A DNA stretch of 25,686 nt, from contig DASXQB010000495.1 of assembly GCA_036493295.1 (NCBI GenBank), forward strand, positions 1 to 25,686, in the 5' to 3' direction. The translations under genes and the position numbers were made by a program. Under the pieces are notes generated by a model, which saw nothing but the letters and a program-made list of their open reading frames with translations, searched no databases and was not told the origin of the DNA. Shown here piece by piece: positions 17,401 through 24,664 of this stretch; the first letter of the stretch is position 1, and the number at the start of each line of letters is the position of its first letter. The stretch comes from DATKEU01 sp036493295. Its GTDB lineage: Bacteria; Myxococcota_A; Polyangia; Fen-1088.

Positions 17401-18075
17401 ACGCCTGAGGCGAAGCAGCGCCTGTCGGTTTTGCAGCGGTTCACGGAGCTCGGCGCCGGGTTCCAGGTGGCCACCCACGATCTGGAGATCCGCGGCGCCG
17501 GCGAATTGCTGGGCGAGCGGCAGCACGGCTCGGTGGCGGCGGTGGGCTTCGAGACCTACGCGAAGATTCTCGAAGAGGCGGTGGCCGAACTGAAGGGCGA
17601 GCCGATCAAGCAAGAGTTCGATCCGGAGATCACCGTCGACGTGCCGGCCTTCTTGCCCGACGATTACGTGCCCGACACCGGCCAGCGCCTGGATTTTTAC
17701 CGTCGCCTGGCCCAGGCCAAGGACGAGGACGACGTCCGCGCCACCCTGATCGAGCTGCAAGATCGCTACGGTCAGTTGCCCGACGAGGCGCGCTTGCTGG
17801 GCGAGGTGATGGTGGACAAGACGCTGGTGCGCGCGCTGGGCGCCATTGGTTACGAACTGGGGCCGACGCGCGTGGTGGTGTCGCTGGGCAGCGACACGCG
17901 CCTGGAACCAGCGCGCGTGCTGAAGATGGTGCAGAAGAAAGGCAGCCGCTGGAAGCTGACGCCGGACATGCGCCTTTCGTACGCCTTCGACGAGCGCGAG
18001 AAGCTGGATCGAATGAGCACGGCGCGCGCGCGGTTGCTGGACGTGAAAGCTTGCTTGAGTGAACGCCCGTCCTGA
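14404..18075 (+). CDS. mfd: Transcription-repair coupling factor
   Basis: 1223 residues, a complete Mfd that removes RNA polymerase stalled at lesions and recruits UvrA. Regions in order: the UvrB-like N-terminal module (DRRSILRRMAMLFRL near 119); a CarD-like RNA polymerase interaction domain at about 553-610 (GDAVVHDEHGVGRYRG, HLEYDGGAVYVPVYR); and RecG-type motor domains with Walker A GDVGYGKTE (Lys710), DEEQ at 805-808, LTATPIPRT, and QLRGRIGRS at 975-983. The C-terminal TRCF regulatory domain follows from about 1070. All motifs are intact; the protein is somewhat longer than E. coli Mfd. The ATG at 14404 has no Shine-Dalgarno. Instead CACCTCC, the anti-Shine-Dalgarno sequence itself, lies just before it (14394-14400), so the mRNA may have a very short leader. 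The large palindromic region sits immediately upstream. The gene is convergent with the one at 18112, 36 bp away. Confidence 0.97.
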   Translation: MNRPEVSSPLSRLVAPERRSAADVLREIEHHLPSSRVVEVYGAAGSLGPAVAARLATRAGDKNRPLVYVVADEDTAEARVGDLGFFLPSTASTDDPLVPPAVLQLPAPDSSPYAEMQPDRRSILRRMAMLFRLSQGFAPSVLVASASALFRRVVPRVPFDKLCDVIEAGSPLDREATQAMLIRAGFSRSAVVEDAGTFAVRGSVIDVFPPVYRHPVRIELFGDDVESIRLYDAASQRTLRPLDALFIHPVRETIRTDGADPRAKLLAAADAATYPSSKTRLLLEQIDEGELFFGIEALAPAFHAGMVPFFDYLPPDALFVVEDPEAVLDEARRHASKLRESAATRRHEHRLALDASEFVMLEDEAQAALAARACVELRAVEIEDRRADDSDGGAVPRVRLVCEPNTTLRAELQRARADAPSEEDIGKPLRDRLKSWLGEGQRVRLVAPNRTHADRLAGVLSAWGLAPQVVKTGGADILDLVAGGAGPDGKFAGSVDGRMSGVPPLAIMHGSLQRGFRLPADRLVLVAEEEIFGARSHREARPAAGPGLGELGEIAEGDAVVHDEHGVGRYRGLKKLQVRGVFQDFMHLEYDGGAVYVPVYRIGLVHRYSGGEADAIRLDKLGGKTWLEKRRRVSAEARKIAEELLQLYAQRAALSGHAFPAPDAVFREFEETFPFEETPDQARAIETVLTDMQNGVPMDRLICGDVGYGKTEVALRAALLAVLGGKQVAVLAPTTVLAEQHFVTFSERLAEFPVKVSALSRFRSKQEQQQTIAGLADGKLDVLVGTHRILSKDVRFKDLGLVVIDEEQRFGVTHKERLKELRTQVDVLTLTATPIPRTLQMAMGGLREISIIATPPADRLAIRTFVCRFDPEILGDAIRKELARGGQIFFVHNRVEDIAEWANKVREIAPDGTRIAIGHGQMAEGELEKVMVDFVDGRFDILVCTTIIEAGLDIPRANTMIVHRADRFGLAQLYQLRGRIGRSRERAFCYLVVPEETKITPEAKQRLSVLQRFTELGAGFQVATHDLEIRGAGELLGERQHGSVAAVGFETYAKILEEAVAELKGEPIKQEFDPEITVDVPAFLPDDYVPDTGQRLDFYRRLAQAKDEDDVRATLIELQDRYGQLPDEARLLGEVMVDKTLVRALGAIGYELGPTRVVVSLGSDTRLEPARVLKMVQKKGSRWKLTPDMRLSYAFDEREKLDRMSTARARLLDVKACLSERPS

Positions 18076-18111
18076 CTGAACGACCGCTGACCGAGGCTCC
18101 GCAGAGAATGG

Positions 18112-19257
18112 TCAGGCGGGTGCGTTCAGGGTCGCCACGGGTGGTGGCGGCAGCACGTAGTCGCGGAAGGCGTTCGGGTTGCCGTTTTTTCCGTCGATGG
18201 CGGCCAGCGCGATGTTGAACATCTCGCGCGCCGTGACGTAGTGCAGGCTCCAGTTGACGCCGTCGTTATAGCGGGTGGTCAGCTCGCGGTGCATGGCCCG
18301 GCCGTCCTCGCCCAGCAGCGACGCCGCTTGTTTTTCCGGCGCGCCGTGGGTGTGCACCTTGACGAAGACCCACTCCGGCCGGCCTTGCACGCCGATGCCT
18401 TGCTGGACCCAGGTCTTGATCCGCGCCGGCGTGCCGGGATCGCCGGCGCGCACGTCGGCGTTCTCGATACGCACGCGCGGCAGGCCGCCGCCGGCGCGCC
18501 ACGCCGGAGCCAGCGGCCCCTCGATGATGAGAATCCGATCGTCGCGGCGCTCGGCCGGGCCCACCCGGGCCGGCGTGCCTTGTTCGTAGGCGCGGCGCTG
18601 GGAGAGATCGCCTTGCGGCCAGTAGATCTGGTTGACGATCCCTGGCTGGCATTCGTCGGGGGCAGACGGAAACGTAAAATCAGCGTAACAGCCGGTCTCG
18701 AATAGCAGCGGGATCTCTTCGGCCACGCCGCACCAGCGGCCGTCGCGACGGGCGTTGGCCAGGCACCAGTTGCCGTGGATGAAGCCGTATTTCAATTTGC
18801 CGGCCGGATCGCGCGTCAGGTGACCATGGGCGGCCAGCTCTTTCAGATAGCGGTCGATGTCGGCGCGCAGTTTTTCGGCGGTGTCGCCGTCGTGGTGCAG
18901 GTGCAGCTCGACCTCGCCGAAGCCGCGCCGGGCCAGCTCGGCCAGCGGGTCCAAGAAATCAGGCGTGTATTGCTCGCCAGGGAAGAAGAACGAATGCCGC
19001 GGCGGGCGGCCGTCGGCGTCGCGAAACTCCTGGGCCAGCGCCGGGTAGCCGGTCAGCCAGGCCTGCACGCGCGCCACGCCGGCGGGGTGGGGCGGGGCGG
19101 TCTCGGCCGGCAGCTTCCACAGCGGTTCATAGTGATCGCAGAAGGCGAACAGCAGGTGCCGCGGGCCGCTTGCCGGCGCGCCCCAGCGGTTGATCGTCGA
19201 TTGCGCGTAGAAGCGAGCGAACCCGGGCAGCCAGGTGTGCAGGTTCTTCTTTTTCAG
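18112..19257 (-). CDS. Polysaccharide-deacetylase-like protein, non-canonical or uncertain start
   Basis: About 381 residues if read from CTG at 19255-19257. Recognisable pieces are HLLFAFCDHYEPLW, PRHSFFFPGEQY, EVELHLHHDGDT, YGFIHGNWCLAN, RWCGV and ADFTFPSAP. This set resembles a family of divergent NodB/CE4-like (beta/alpha-barrel) predicted carbohydrate deacetylases, with acidic and His residues in DH and HLHHD suited to metal binding (from memory). The first ATG/GTG/TTG in frame is the GTG at 19077, which would give 321 residues and lose FCDHYEPLW and the first strand. Upstream the frame stays open and continues in character (LKKKNLHTWLPGFARFYAQS), with only CTG 19257, ATT 19269 or ATA 19278 as possible initiators. 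I favour 19257-19269. No signal peptide is seen. It is divergent from the parvulin gene at 19390. Substrate unknown. Confidence 0.7.
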   Translation of the reverse strand: MKKKNLHTWLPGFARFYAQSTINRWGAPASGPRHLLFAFCDHYEPLWKLPAETAPPHPAGVARVQAWLTGYPALAQEFRDADGRPPRHSFFFPGEQYTPDFLDPLAELARRGFGEVELHLHHDGDTAEKLRADIDRYLKELAAHGHLTRDPAGKLKYGFIHGNWCLANARRDGRWCGVAEEIPLLFETGCYADFTFPSAPDECQPGIVNQIYWPQGDLSQRRAYEQGTPARVGPAERRDDRILIIEGPLAPAWRAGGGLPRVRIENADVRAGDPGTPARIKTWVQQGIGVQGRPEWVFVKVHTHGAPEKQAASLLGEDGRAMHRELTTRYNDGVNWSLHYVTAREMFNIALAAIDGKNGNPNAFRDYVLPPPPVATLNAPA

Positions 19258-19389
19258 CGCCGAAAGAATGGGCGATATTACGTCAGGCCTTTTGCCGCCG
19301 CCGGGAAATTTACAGTCTGCGGCAATCGCTTGGCCGCGCCCGGCGATTCTCAGATTGCGGTGCGGTTCGAGGCGTGTAATCTCTGCGCC

Positions 19390-20451
19390 ATGCGCAACGC
19401 CCCTTCCCGTCTAGGTTTGGTTTGCCTGCTGCTGGCCGGCGGTTTTTCCGCCTGCACCAAGAGCAACAGCAGTTCGTCCGGCTCGGGCAACGTGGATATG
19501 TCTCAGGCAGTCGCAAAGGTGGATGACACCGTCATTACCGTCGCCGAGCTGCAAGAGCGCATCAACAAGCAATCGCCCTTCATCCGTTCGCGCTACACCA
19601 GCAACGAAAAGAAGAAGGAATACTTGGACAACCTGATCCGCTTCGAGGTGATGGCCAAGGAGGCGAAGAAGCGCGGGTACGACCAGGATCCCGAGGTGGT
19701 GCGCGTGATGAAGCAGCAGATGATCTCGAAGTTCCTGCAGAAGGACTTCGAGTCAAAGCTGAAGGTCGAGGACGTGCCCGACGCCGACGTCGAGAAGTAC
19801 TACAACGGCCATCCCGACGAGTTCAATCAGAAGGACCAGGTGCGGGTCAGCCAGATCCTGGTCAAGGACAAGCCCAAGGCCGACAAGGTCGAGGCCGAGC
19901 TGAAGGCGCTGCCGAAGACGCCAGCCGGCCTGGATCAGAAGCCGTTCCGCGATCTGGTGGCCAAGTACTCCGAAGACGCCGATTCAAAGGCGCGCGGCGG
20001 CGACTTGCTGTTTTTGGACAAGGACTCGCCGCAGTTTCCCAAGCCGGTGATCGAAGCGGCCTTCGCCTTGAAAGAGGTCGGCGACGTCTCGCCGCCGGTG
20101 AAGACCGACAAGGGCTATCACATCCTGAAGTTGATGCAGAAGCGGCCCGGGTTTAACCGTCCGATGGCCGAGGTCAAGCGGCAGATCCAGCAGCGGCTGT
20201 TCCGCGACATTCGCACCAAGGCGCTGGACGATTTTTATACGGACATGCGCAAGAAGGCGAACGTCGAGGTCGTCGACGCCAACCTGGGCAAGGTGGTGGT
20301 CGACACGACCGGCGCCGAGGGAACGCCGGGCGCGGGCGGCGGCATGCCGGGGATGCCCGGCAATCCGCACGGCGCGATGCCGGGAATGCCCGGTATGCCG
20401 CGGCCAATGATCACGCCGGCCACACCGGCGCCCGCCCCGAAGAAGCCATGA
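19390..20451 (+). CDS. Parvulin-type peptidyl-prolyl isomerase lipoprotein
   Basis: 353 residues. A lipoprotein signal (GLVCLLLAGGFSAC) ends at Cys22, followed by a Ser/Gly linker. Residues 40-140 form the helical SurA/PrsA-like N-terminal chaperone part (VAKVDDTVITVAELQ, LDNLIRFEVMAKEAKKRG). Residues 150-250 are one PpiC/rotamase domain: VRVSQILVKDKP, FRDLVAKYSEDADSKARGGDLLFL, AFALKEVGDVSPPVKTDKGYHILKL. The C-terminal 45 residues (309-353) are low-complexity, with G-M-P repeats and a Pro/Ala/Lys end, which is unusual for the family. Its likely role is folding of exported or outer-membrane proteins from a membrane anchor facing the periplasm. The ATG at 19390 is the only start consistent with the signal peptide. 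The stop overlaps the start of the next parvulin gene (ATGA), so the two are translationally coupled. Confidence 0.9.
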   Translation: MRNAPSRLGLVCLLLAGGFSACTKSNSSSSGSGNVDMSQAVAKVDDTVITVAELQERINKQSPFIRSRYTSNEKKKEYLDNLIRFEVMAKEAKKRGYDQDPEVVRVMKQQMISKFLQKDFESKLKVEDVPDADVEKYYNGHPDEFNQKDQVRVSQILVKDKPKADKVEAELKALPKTPAGLDQKPFRDLVAKYSEDADSKARGGDLLFLDKDSPQFPKPVIEAAFALKEVGDVSPPVKTDKGYHILKLMQKRPGFNRPMAEVKRQIQQRLFRDIRTKALDDFYTDMRKKANVEVVDANLGKVVVDTTGAEGTPGAGGGMPGMPGNPHGAMPGMPGMPRPMITPATPAPAPKKP

Positions 20452-21425
20452 CGGGTTTGCCCACGCGCTGGTTGGCCGGAGCGGTGGCGTCGACGCTGCT
20501 GCTGGTGGCGGCCGCCGCGCACGGGCGGGTGGTCGAAAAGATCGCCGCGGTGGTGGGCGACGACGTCATCCTGGCCAGCGAGGTCGAAGAAAAAGCCGCC
20601 CCGCTTTTGTCCGAGGCCACGCAGATCCCCGACCCGGCCAAGCGCAGCGCCCGGGCCAGCGCCCTTCGTCACGAGGTGCTGGAACGCCTGATCGACGACG
20701 AGCTCATCCTGCAACAAGCCACCGAGCTGAAGCTGACCATCACCAGCGAACAGATCGATTCGTCGATCGACGAGATCAAGCGGCAGAACAACATCGACGA
20801 CGCCCAGCTGCGCGATGCCTTGAAGGGACAGGGCATGACCATGGCGACCTACCGCGCCGACATCAAGCGCCAGCTGCTGCGGTTCCGGGTCATCAACATC
20901 TCGGTCGGGTCGCGGGTGTCGATCTCCGACGACGACGTGAAGTCGTACTACGAACGGCACATGAAGACCGGTTCGAACACCCAGGTGCGGGCCAGCCACA
21001 TCTTCGTGGCCATTCCCGACGGCGCCGACGCGGCGACGGTGGCCGAAAAACAAGCGCAGGCGCAGCGCGTGCTGGAGCGGGCGCAAAAAGGCGACGATTT
21101 TGCCAAGCTGGCGCGCGAGCTGTCGGACGATCCGGCGACGCGCAACGAAGGCGGCGACCTTGGTTATTTTGGCAAGGACATGCTGCCCAAGCCCATCGAG
21201 GAGATCGTCTTCGCCATGAACGTCGGCGAGATCCGCGGCCCCGTGCGCGCCGATCGCGGCTTTCACGTCATCAAGCTCGTCGACAAGCGCATCAAAGAAG
21301 CCAAGCCGCTGGAAGAAGTGAAAGACGACATCCGCATGCAGCTGCGGCAAAAAGAGATGGAACGCCAGACCAAGACCTACCTGACCGAACTGCGCAAGAA
21401 GACGCTGGTCGATATTCGCTACTAA
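20448..21425 (+). CDS. SurA-like periplasmic chaperone with one parvulin domain
   Basis: 325 residues. An N-terminal signal (TRWLAGAVASTLLLVAAAAHG, no lipobox Cys) is followed by RVVEKIAAVVGDDVILASEVE, the classic SurA N-terminal strand and helix. The helical chaperone domain runs to about 155 (LIDDELILQQATELKLTIT, IDEIKRQNN). A single rotamase domain occupies about 178-280 (VRASHIFVAIP, FAKLARELSDDPATRNEGGDLGYF, GPVRADRGFHVIKLVDKR), with a C-terminal helix completing the chaperone core. E. coli SurA has two parvulin domains; a single-domain form is common in deltaproteobacterial relatives. It probably escorts outer-membrane proteins in the periplasm. Its ATG overlaps the previous stop by 4 nt, which fixes the start. 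Having a lipid-anchored and a soluble parvulin together suggests they share clients. Confidence 0.9.
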   Translation: MTGLPTRWLAGAVASTLLLVAAAAHGRVVEKIAAVVGDDVILASEVEEKAAPLLSEATQIPDPAKRSARASALRHEVLERLIDDELILQQATELKLTITSEQIDSSIDEIKRQNNIDDAQLRDALKGQGMTMATYRADIKRQLLRFRVINISVGSRVSISDDDVKSYYERHMKTGSNTQVRASHIFVAIPDGADAATVAEKQAQAQRVLERAQKGDDFAKLARELSDDPATRNEGGDLGYFGKDMLPKPIEEIVFAMNVGEIRGPVRADRGFHVIKLVDKRIKEAKPLEEVKDDIRMQLRQKEMERQTKTYLTELRKKTLVDIRY

Positions 21426-21478
21426 GGACGCAGAGCCTCCGCTCCTGGCGAAAATAGCGCCGCGAAAGGCTCCGAAAA

Positions 21479-21499
21479 ACCTCTCCCGGCGAGAGAGGT
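21479..21499 (-). terminator. Intrinsic terminator for the DUF523-DUF1722 gene
   Basis: On the minus strand, ACCTCTC pairs with GAGAGGT around a 7-nt loop (TCGCCGG), and the right arm runs straight into a T5 tract (plus-strand A at 21475-21479). It lies about 35-55 nt past the stop at 21534. The surrounding bases (GAGAGG, a CCGG-rich spacer and a GTGAGGG motif at 21519-21526) resemble a boilerplate intergenic repeat seen in many G+C-rich proteobacterial genomes (from memory). Confidence 0.65.
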
Positions 21500-21533
21500 C
21501 GCCGGCCGGAGGCTGGCGGGTGAGGGGACGGGC

Positions 21534-22508
21534 CTAAACCCGGTTGCGCAGCATCAGTTCCCTGGGGTGCGGCGACAGGTAGATCTGATCCGCCAGGTAG
21601 GTGACGTTGAGCCGGCGCACGTGGTGTTGAAAGAGCGTGATGGGAACGATCAGCGGCACCAGACCCTGGCGATAGTCGTCGATCAGCGCCGACAGCTCGT
21701 GGCGGCTGGGCTCGTCCAGGGTCTTCTTGAAATAGCCGAGCATGTGTTGCAGGACGTTGGCGTGGCGGCCGGGGGTGGCCGGTTTTTTCAGGGCGGCCAT
21801 GAAGTCGGATTCGTAGCGGGCGCGCAGCTCGGCGCGCGGGATGGTCTTGGCCTGCGCCACCAGGCGGCCCATGGTTCGATAGGCGGTTGGTGAATGGGCC
21901 AACAAGGTCAGTTTGTGTGCGGTGTGAAAGGCCACCAGCGCGCCGACGGTGAAGGGACGGGTGGCGAAGGTCTGCCAGCGGTGATGGGCGAAGATACGCT
22001 CGACGAAGTTTTCGCGCAGGGCGGGATCGCCCAGGCGGCCTTCCTCCTCGACGGGCAGGTTGGGAAAGGCGCCCATCAGCGTGGCGGCGAAGAGGCCGAC
22101 GCCGTCGCGGATCGGTTGGCCGCTGGTGTCTGCCGGATAGCGCTTCACCCGTTCCATTCCGCAGCTCGGAGAATCTTTCTTCAGGACGAAACCGGATAAT
22201 TTTTCACTGCCCAGCGCGCGAACGCGGCGCTCGGCCCACGCTTGCATCGTCGTGGTCAGATCGCGTTCGGTCTCCACGCCGAGCAATCGTGTTTCATCGC
22301 CGCGTCTCACCAACCGCACCGGCGGGCGCGGAACGCCCAGGCCGACTTCGACCTCGGGACAGACCGGCACCAGTTCGACGAAGGCGCCCAGCGCGTCGGT
22401 GACGAAGTCGTCGCGCTTGTGCTGGCCGTCGTAACGGACCTCTTGCCCGATCAGGCACGCCGACACGCCGACGCGAATGGCAGCGGGCGCGGGCGCTGCG
22501 CTGGTCAC
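21534..22508 (-). CDS. DUF523-DUF1722 fusion protein (TudS-like N-domain, YbgA-like C-domain)
   Basis: 324 residues from GTG 22506-22508. Residues 11-150 are DUF523: VGVSACLIGQEVRYDG (Cys18), LVPVCPEVEVGLGVPR (Cys50) and LKKDSPSCGMERVK (Cys116). These three cysteines match those that hold the [4Fe-4S] cluster in TudS 2-thiouracil desulfurases of this family. Residues 185-310 are DUF1722 (YbgA-like): HHRWQTFATRPFTVGALVAFHTAHKLTLLAHSPTAYRTMGRLVA and GYFKKTLDEPSRHEL (the first is shown here as GALVAFHTAHKLTLLAHS for reference). The fusion is a known architecture, but the role of DUF1722 is not established. Desulfuration of thiolated bases is a plausible activity for the N-domain. Its start is 5 bp after the SDR stop, so the two are coupled. 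The frame is open far upstream, but that part overlaps the SDR gene and is ignored. The gene ends in an intrinsic terminator at 21479-21499. Confidence 0.88.
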   Translation of the reverse strand: MTSAAPAPAAIRVGVSACLIGQEVRYDGQHKRDDFVTDALGAFVELVPVCPEVEVGLGVPRPPVRLVRRGDETRLLGVETERDLTTTMQAWAERRVRALGSEKLSGFVLKKDSPSCGMERVKRYPADTSGQPIRDGVGLFAATLMGAFPNLPVEEEGRLGDPALRENFVERIFAHHRWQTFATRPFTVGALVAFHTAHKLTLLAHSPTAYRTMGRLVAQAKTIPRAELRARYESDFMAALKKPATPGRHANVLQHMLGYFKKTLDEPSRHELSALIDDYRQGLVPLIVPITLFQHHVRRLNVTYLADQIYLSPHPRELMLRNRV

Positions 22509-22513
22509 GCGAC

Positions 22514-23374
22514 CTACGCCGGGAACAGCTGCTCGCCGCCGTCGACGCGCAACACCTGGCCTGAAATGTACGACGATGCGTCCGACGCCAGGAATGCCAC
22601 CACCTTGGCGATCTCCTCGGGCCAGCCGTAACGGATCAACGTGCCGTCTTTCACCTTGCGGGCCTCGTCGACGGGACGGCTGGCCAAAAAGCGTGGCGTG
22701 ATCACGCCGCCCGGGGCGACGACGTTGACGCACACGTTGTGCGGGCGGGCCTGCGCGGCCAGGCAGCGGGAGTACTCGTGCACGGCGGCCTTCGCCGTGC
22801 TGTAGATGGCTTCCCCTTCGCGCCCCGAAAGACCGGACACGCTGCCGATGTTCACGATCCAGCCGCGCTTGCGGGCCAGCATCTCGGGCGCTACCGCCCG
22901 ACAGGGCAAGATGCAGGTCATCAAATTTCGTTCGAGCACCGTGCGCAAGTCGGCCACCGAGATGTTCACAGCGTCGTTCTTTTGTGGCTTGCCGGCGTTG
23001 GCGGCGGTGACGCCCTGGGCGCCGATGTCGCCGCCGGCGCAGTTCACCAGAATGTCGATGCGTCCGAAGCGGGCGCGAATCTCGGCGACGATCTCGTCGA
23101 CGCGGGTCTCGCTGGTCAGATCGCCGGCCACCGCCAGCGCCTCCACGCCGTGCTGCTCGGCAATGGCCCGCGCCACCGCCTCCAGCGAATCGGCTTCGTT
23201 GAAGGCGCGGGTCGACGTCGGGCTGGTGCCGTGCACCGCCACGCTGGCGCCCAGCGAAGCCAGGTGATCGGCGATCACCCGGCCGATCCCGCGCGACGAT
23301 CCGGTCACCCAGGCGATCTTGCCGGCCATCGGACGTTCGCCTGTGGGTTGCTTCGTCGCGCGCGTTTCCGACAT
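22514..23374 (-). CDS. Short-chain dehydrogenase/reductase (SDR family)
   Basis: 286 residues from ATG 23372-23374; an in-frame GTG at 23404 would add ten residues of no family character, and MAGKIAWVTG could also be the true start. Classical SDR features are WVTGSSRGIG (dinucleotide loop, about 22-31), AGDLTSE, LVNCAGGD (Cys in the usual N-A-A-G position) and GSVSG with Ser178. YSTAKAAVHEY follows with catalytic Tyr191 and Lys195, then VVAPGGVITPRF and SGQVLRVDGGEQLF. The closing VDGGE matches FabG-like ketoacyl reductases and glucose-dehydrogenase-like enzymes. The substrate cannot be read. The residues after the nucleotide loop do not settle NAD versus NADP. It is the first gene of a two-gene minus-strand unit with the DUF523-DUF1722 gene and divergent from livK. 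Confidence 0.93.
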   Translation of the reverse strand: MSETRATKQPTGERPMAGKIAWVTGSSRGIGRVIADHLASLGASVAVHGTSPTSTRAFNEADSLEAVARAIAEQHGVEALAVAGDLTSETRVDEIVAEIRARFGRIDILVNCAGGDIGAQGVTAANAGKPQKNDAVNISVADLRTVLERNLMTCILPCRAVAPEMLARKRGWIVNIGSVSGLSGREGEAIYSTAKAAVHEYSRCLAAQARPHNVCVNVVAPGGVITPRFLASRPVDEARKVKDGTLIRYGWPEEIAKVVAFLASDASSYISGQVLRVDGGEQLFPA

Positions 23375-23481
23375 GGGCTTGTCGATACCATTTTTGCCGG
23401 TCACTGTCCCGCGCCGCGGCGCCGCCGCCTCTTGATTCGCTGGGGACGTTGGCGTAGGAACGGTGGCCCATGCGCCCCAAT

Positions 23482-23486
23482 GGAGG
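23482..23486 (+). promoter_or_regulatory. Ribosome binding site fixing the livK start
   Basis: GGAGG lies 7 nt before the ATG at 23494. It settles this start over the in-frame ATG at 23470, which would put eight extra residues before a signal peptide. The context GGAGGAATCCCCATG is very like the leader of the VWA gene at 7893-7906. Confidence 0.85.
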
Positions 23487-23493
23487 AATCCCC

Positions 23494-24630
23494 ATGCGCC
23501 TTTCCGCCCGCTCGACCGCCGTGGTTGTCGCGCTTTCGTTGCTGACCGTCGCTGCCGCCGGCCGCGCCAACGCTGCCGAGACCGTCGTGAAGATCGGCGC
23601 TGCCCTCAGCATGACCGGGCCGGCCGCCGTCTACGGCGCCAGCCAGAAGGCCGGCGTGCAAGCGGCCGTCGACGAGATCAACAAGAGCGGCCGCCTCAAG
23701 GGCATCAAGCTGGAGGCGGTCTTCGAGGACGACGCCTCGACGAAGGAACAAGGCATCGCCGTGTTCCAGCGCTTCATCAATAAAGACAAGGTCGCCGCCA
23801 TCATCGGCCCTACGCTGTCCAACACCGCCACCGCCGCCGATCCCCTGGCCCAGGCCGGCAAGGTGCCGGTGGTGGCCGTGTCGAACACCGCGCCCAAAGG
23901 GATCACCGACATCGGCGATTACATCTGGCGGGTGTCGTTGACCGAAGGTCAGGTCATCCCGGGAGCGCTGAAACGCCTGCAAAACAAGCTGCATTTCAAG
24001 AAGGCGGCCGTGCTGTACGGCAACGACGACGCCTTCACGCAGGCCGGTTTCGCCGTGATGAAAGGGGCCCTGGACGCAAGCGGCACCACCATCGTCGGCA
24101 CGCAGACCTTCGCCAAGCCGGATCGCGACTACAACGCGCAGCTCACCGCGCTGAAGGCGTTGGCGCCGGACATCTTGCTGGTCTCGGCGCTGGCCGACAA
24201 CGCCGCCGGCATCGTCACCCAGGCGCGGCAGCTCGGGTGGAACGTGCCGATCATGGGCGGCAACGGGTTCAACAGCCCGGCGCTGATCAAGAACGCCGGC
24301 CCCGCCGCCGAAGGCGTCTACGTCGGAACCGCCTGGAACAGGCTCAGCAGCGACGGCGCCAACCAGGCGTTCTTGAAACTGATGAAGGACCGCAGCGTCG
24401 ATCCCGATCAGTTCTGCGCCCAGGCGTACACCGGCGTGCTGGTGATCGCCGAGGCCATCGTGCAATCCGGGAACAAAGCCAGCCGCGATCACATCCGCGC
24501 CGGCTTCGCCAAGGTCAAAGGCCTGGCCACGCCGCTTGGTCTGTTTTCGTTCCAGGCCAACCGCGACGGCGACCACGAGCCGGCCCTGCAGTCGGTGAAA
24601 GACGGCAAGTTCCAAATCGTCGTTCCGTAA
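23494..24630 (+). CDS. livK: Branched-chain amino-acid type ABC transporter substrate-binding protein
   Basis: 378 residues. A Sec signal peptide (RLSARSTAVVVALSLLTV, cleavage near ANA-AET at 27-28) is not a lipobox, so this is a soluble periplasmic binding protein. The mature protein has the type I periplasmic-binding fold of the Leu/Ile/Val family. VKIGAALSMTGPAAVYG (32-48) is the first strand and ligand loop, and AAVDEINKSG, IIGPTLSNTATA and VVAVSNTAPKGI follow. AAVLYGNDDAFTQAG, PDILLVSALADNAAGIVTQARQLG and MGGNGFNSPALIKNAG lie in the second lobe. Family members bind branched-chain or other amino acids, amides or small carboxylates, so the ligand is not certain. It is followed by the permease genes livH and livM, with gaps of 34 and 9 bp, forming one operon. 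Its promoter must lie in the 120-bp divergent gap with the SDR gene. Confidence 0.94.
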   Translation: MRLSARSTAVVVALSLLTVAAAGRANAAETVVKIGAALSMTGPAAVYGASQKAGVQAAVDEINKSGRLKGIKLEAVFEDDASTKEQGIAVFQRFINKDKVAAIIGPTLSNTATAADPLAQAGKVPVVAVSNTAPKGITDIGDYIWRVSLTEGQVIPGALKRLQNKLHFKKAAVLYGNDDAFTQAGFAVMKGALDASGTTIVGTQTFAKPDRDYNAQLTALKALAPDILLVSALADNAAGIVTQARQLGWNVPIMGGNGFNSPALIKNAGPAAEGVYVGTAWNRLSSDGANQAFLKLMKDRSVDPDQFCAQAYTGVLVIAEAIVQSGNKASRDHIRAGFAKVKGLATPLGLFSFQANRDGDHEPALQSVKDGKFQIVVP

Positions 24631-24664
24631 GCGGCCCGCGCCGCGCACCGTCGCCAAGGTTGTC

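Noticed and set aside
16129..17760. A 543-codon open frame on the minus strand
   Set aside because: It is antisense to the motor domains of mfd and has no recognisable domain; it is a codon-bias shadow.
18087..18115. CTGACC/GGTCAG inverted repeat between mfd and the convergent gene
   Set aside because: It has a six-base stem, a 17-nt loop and no T tract on either strand, and overlaps a stop codon; too weak to call a terminator.
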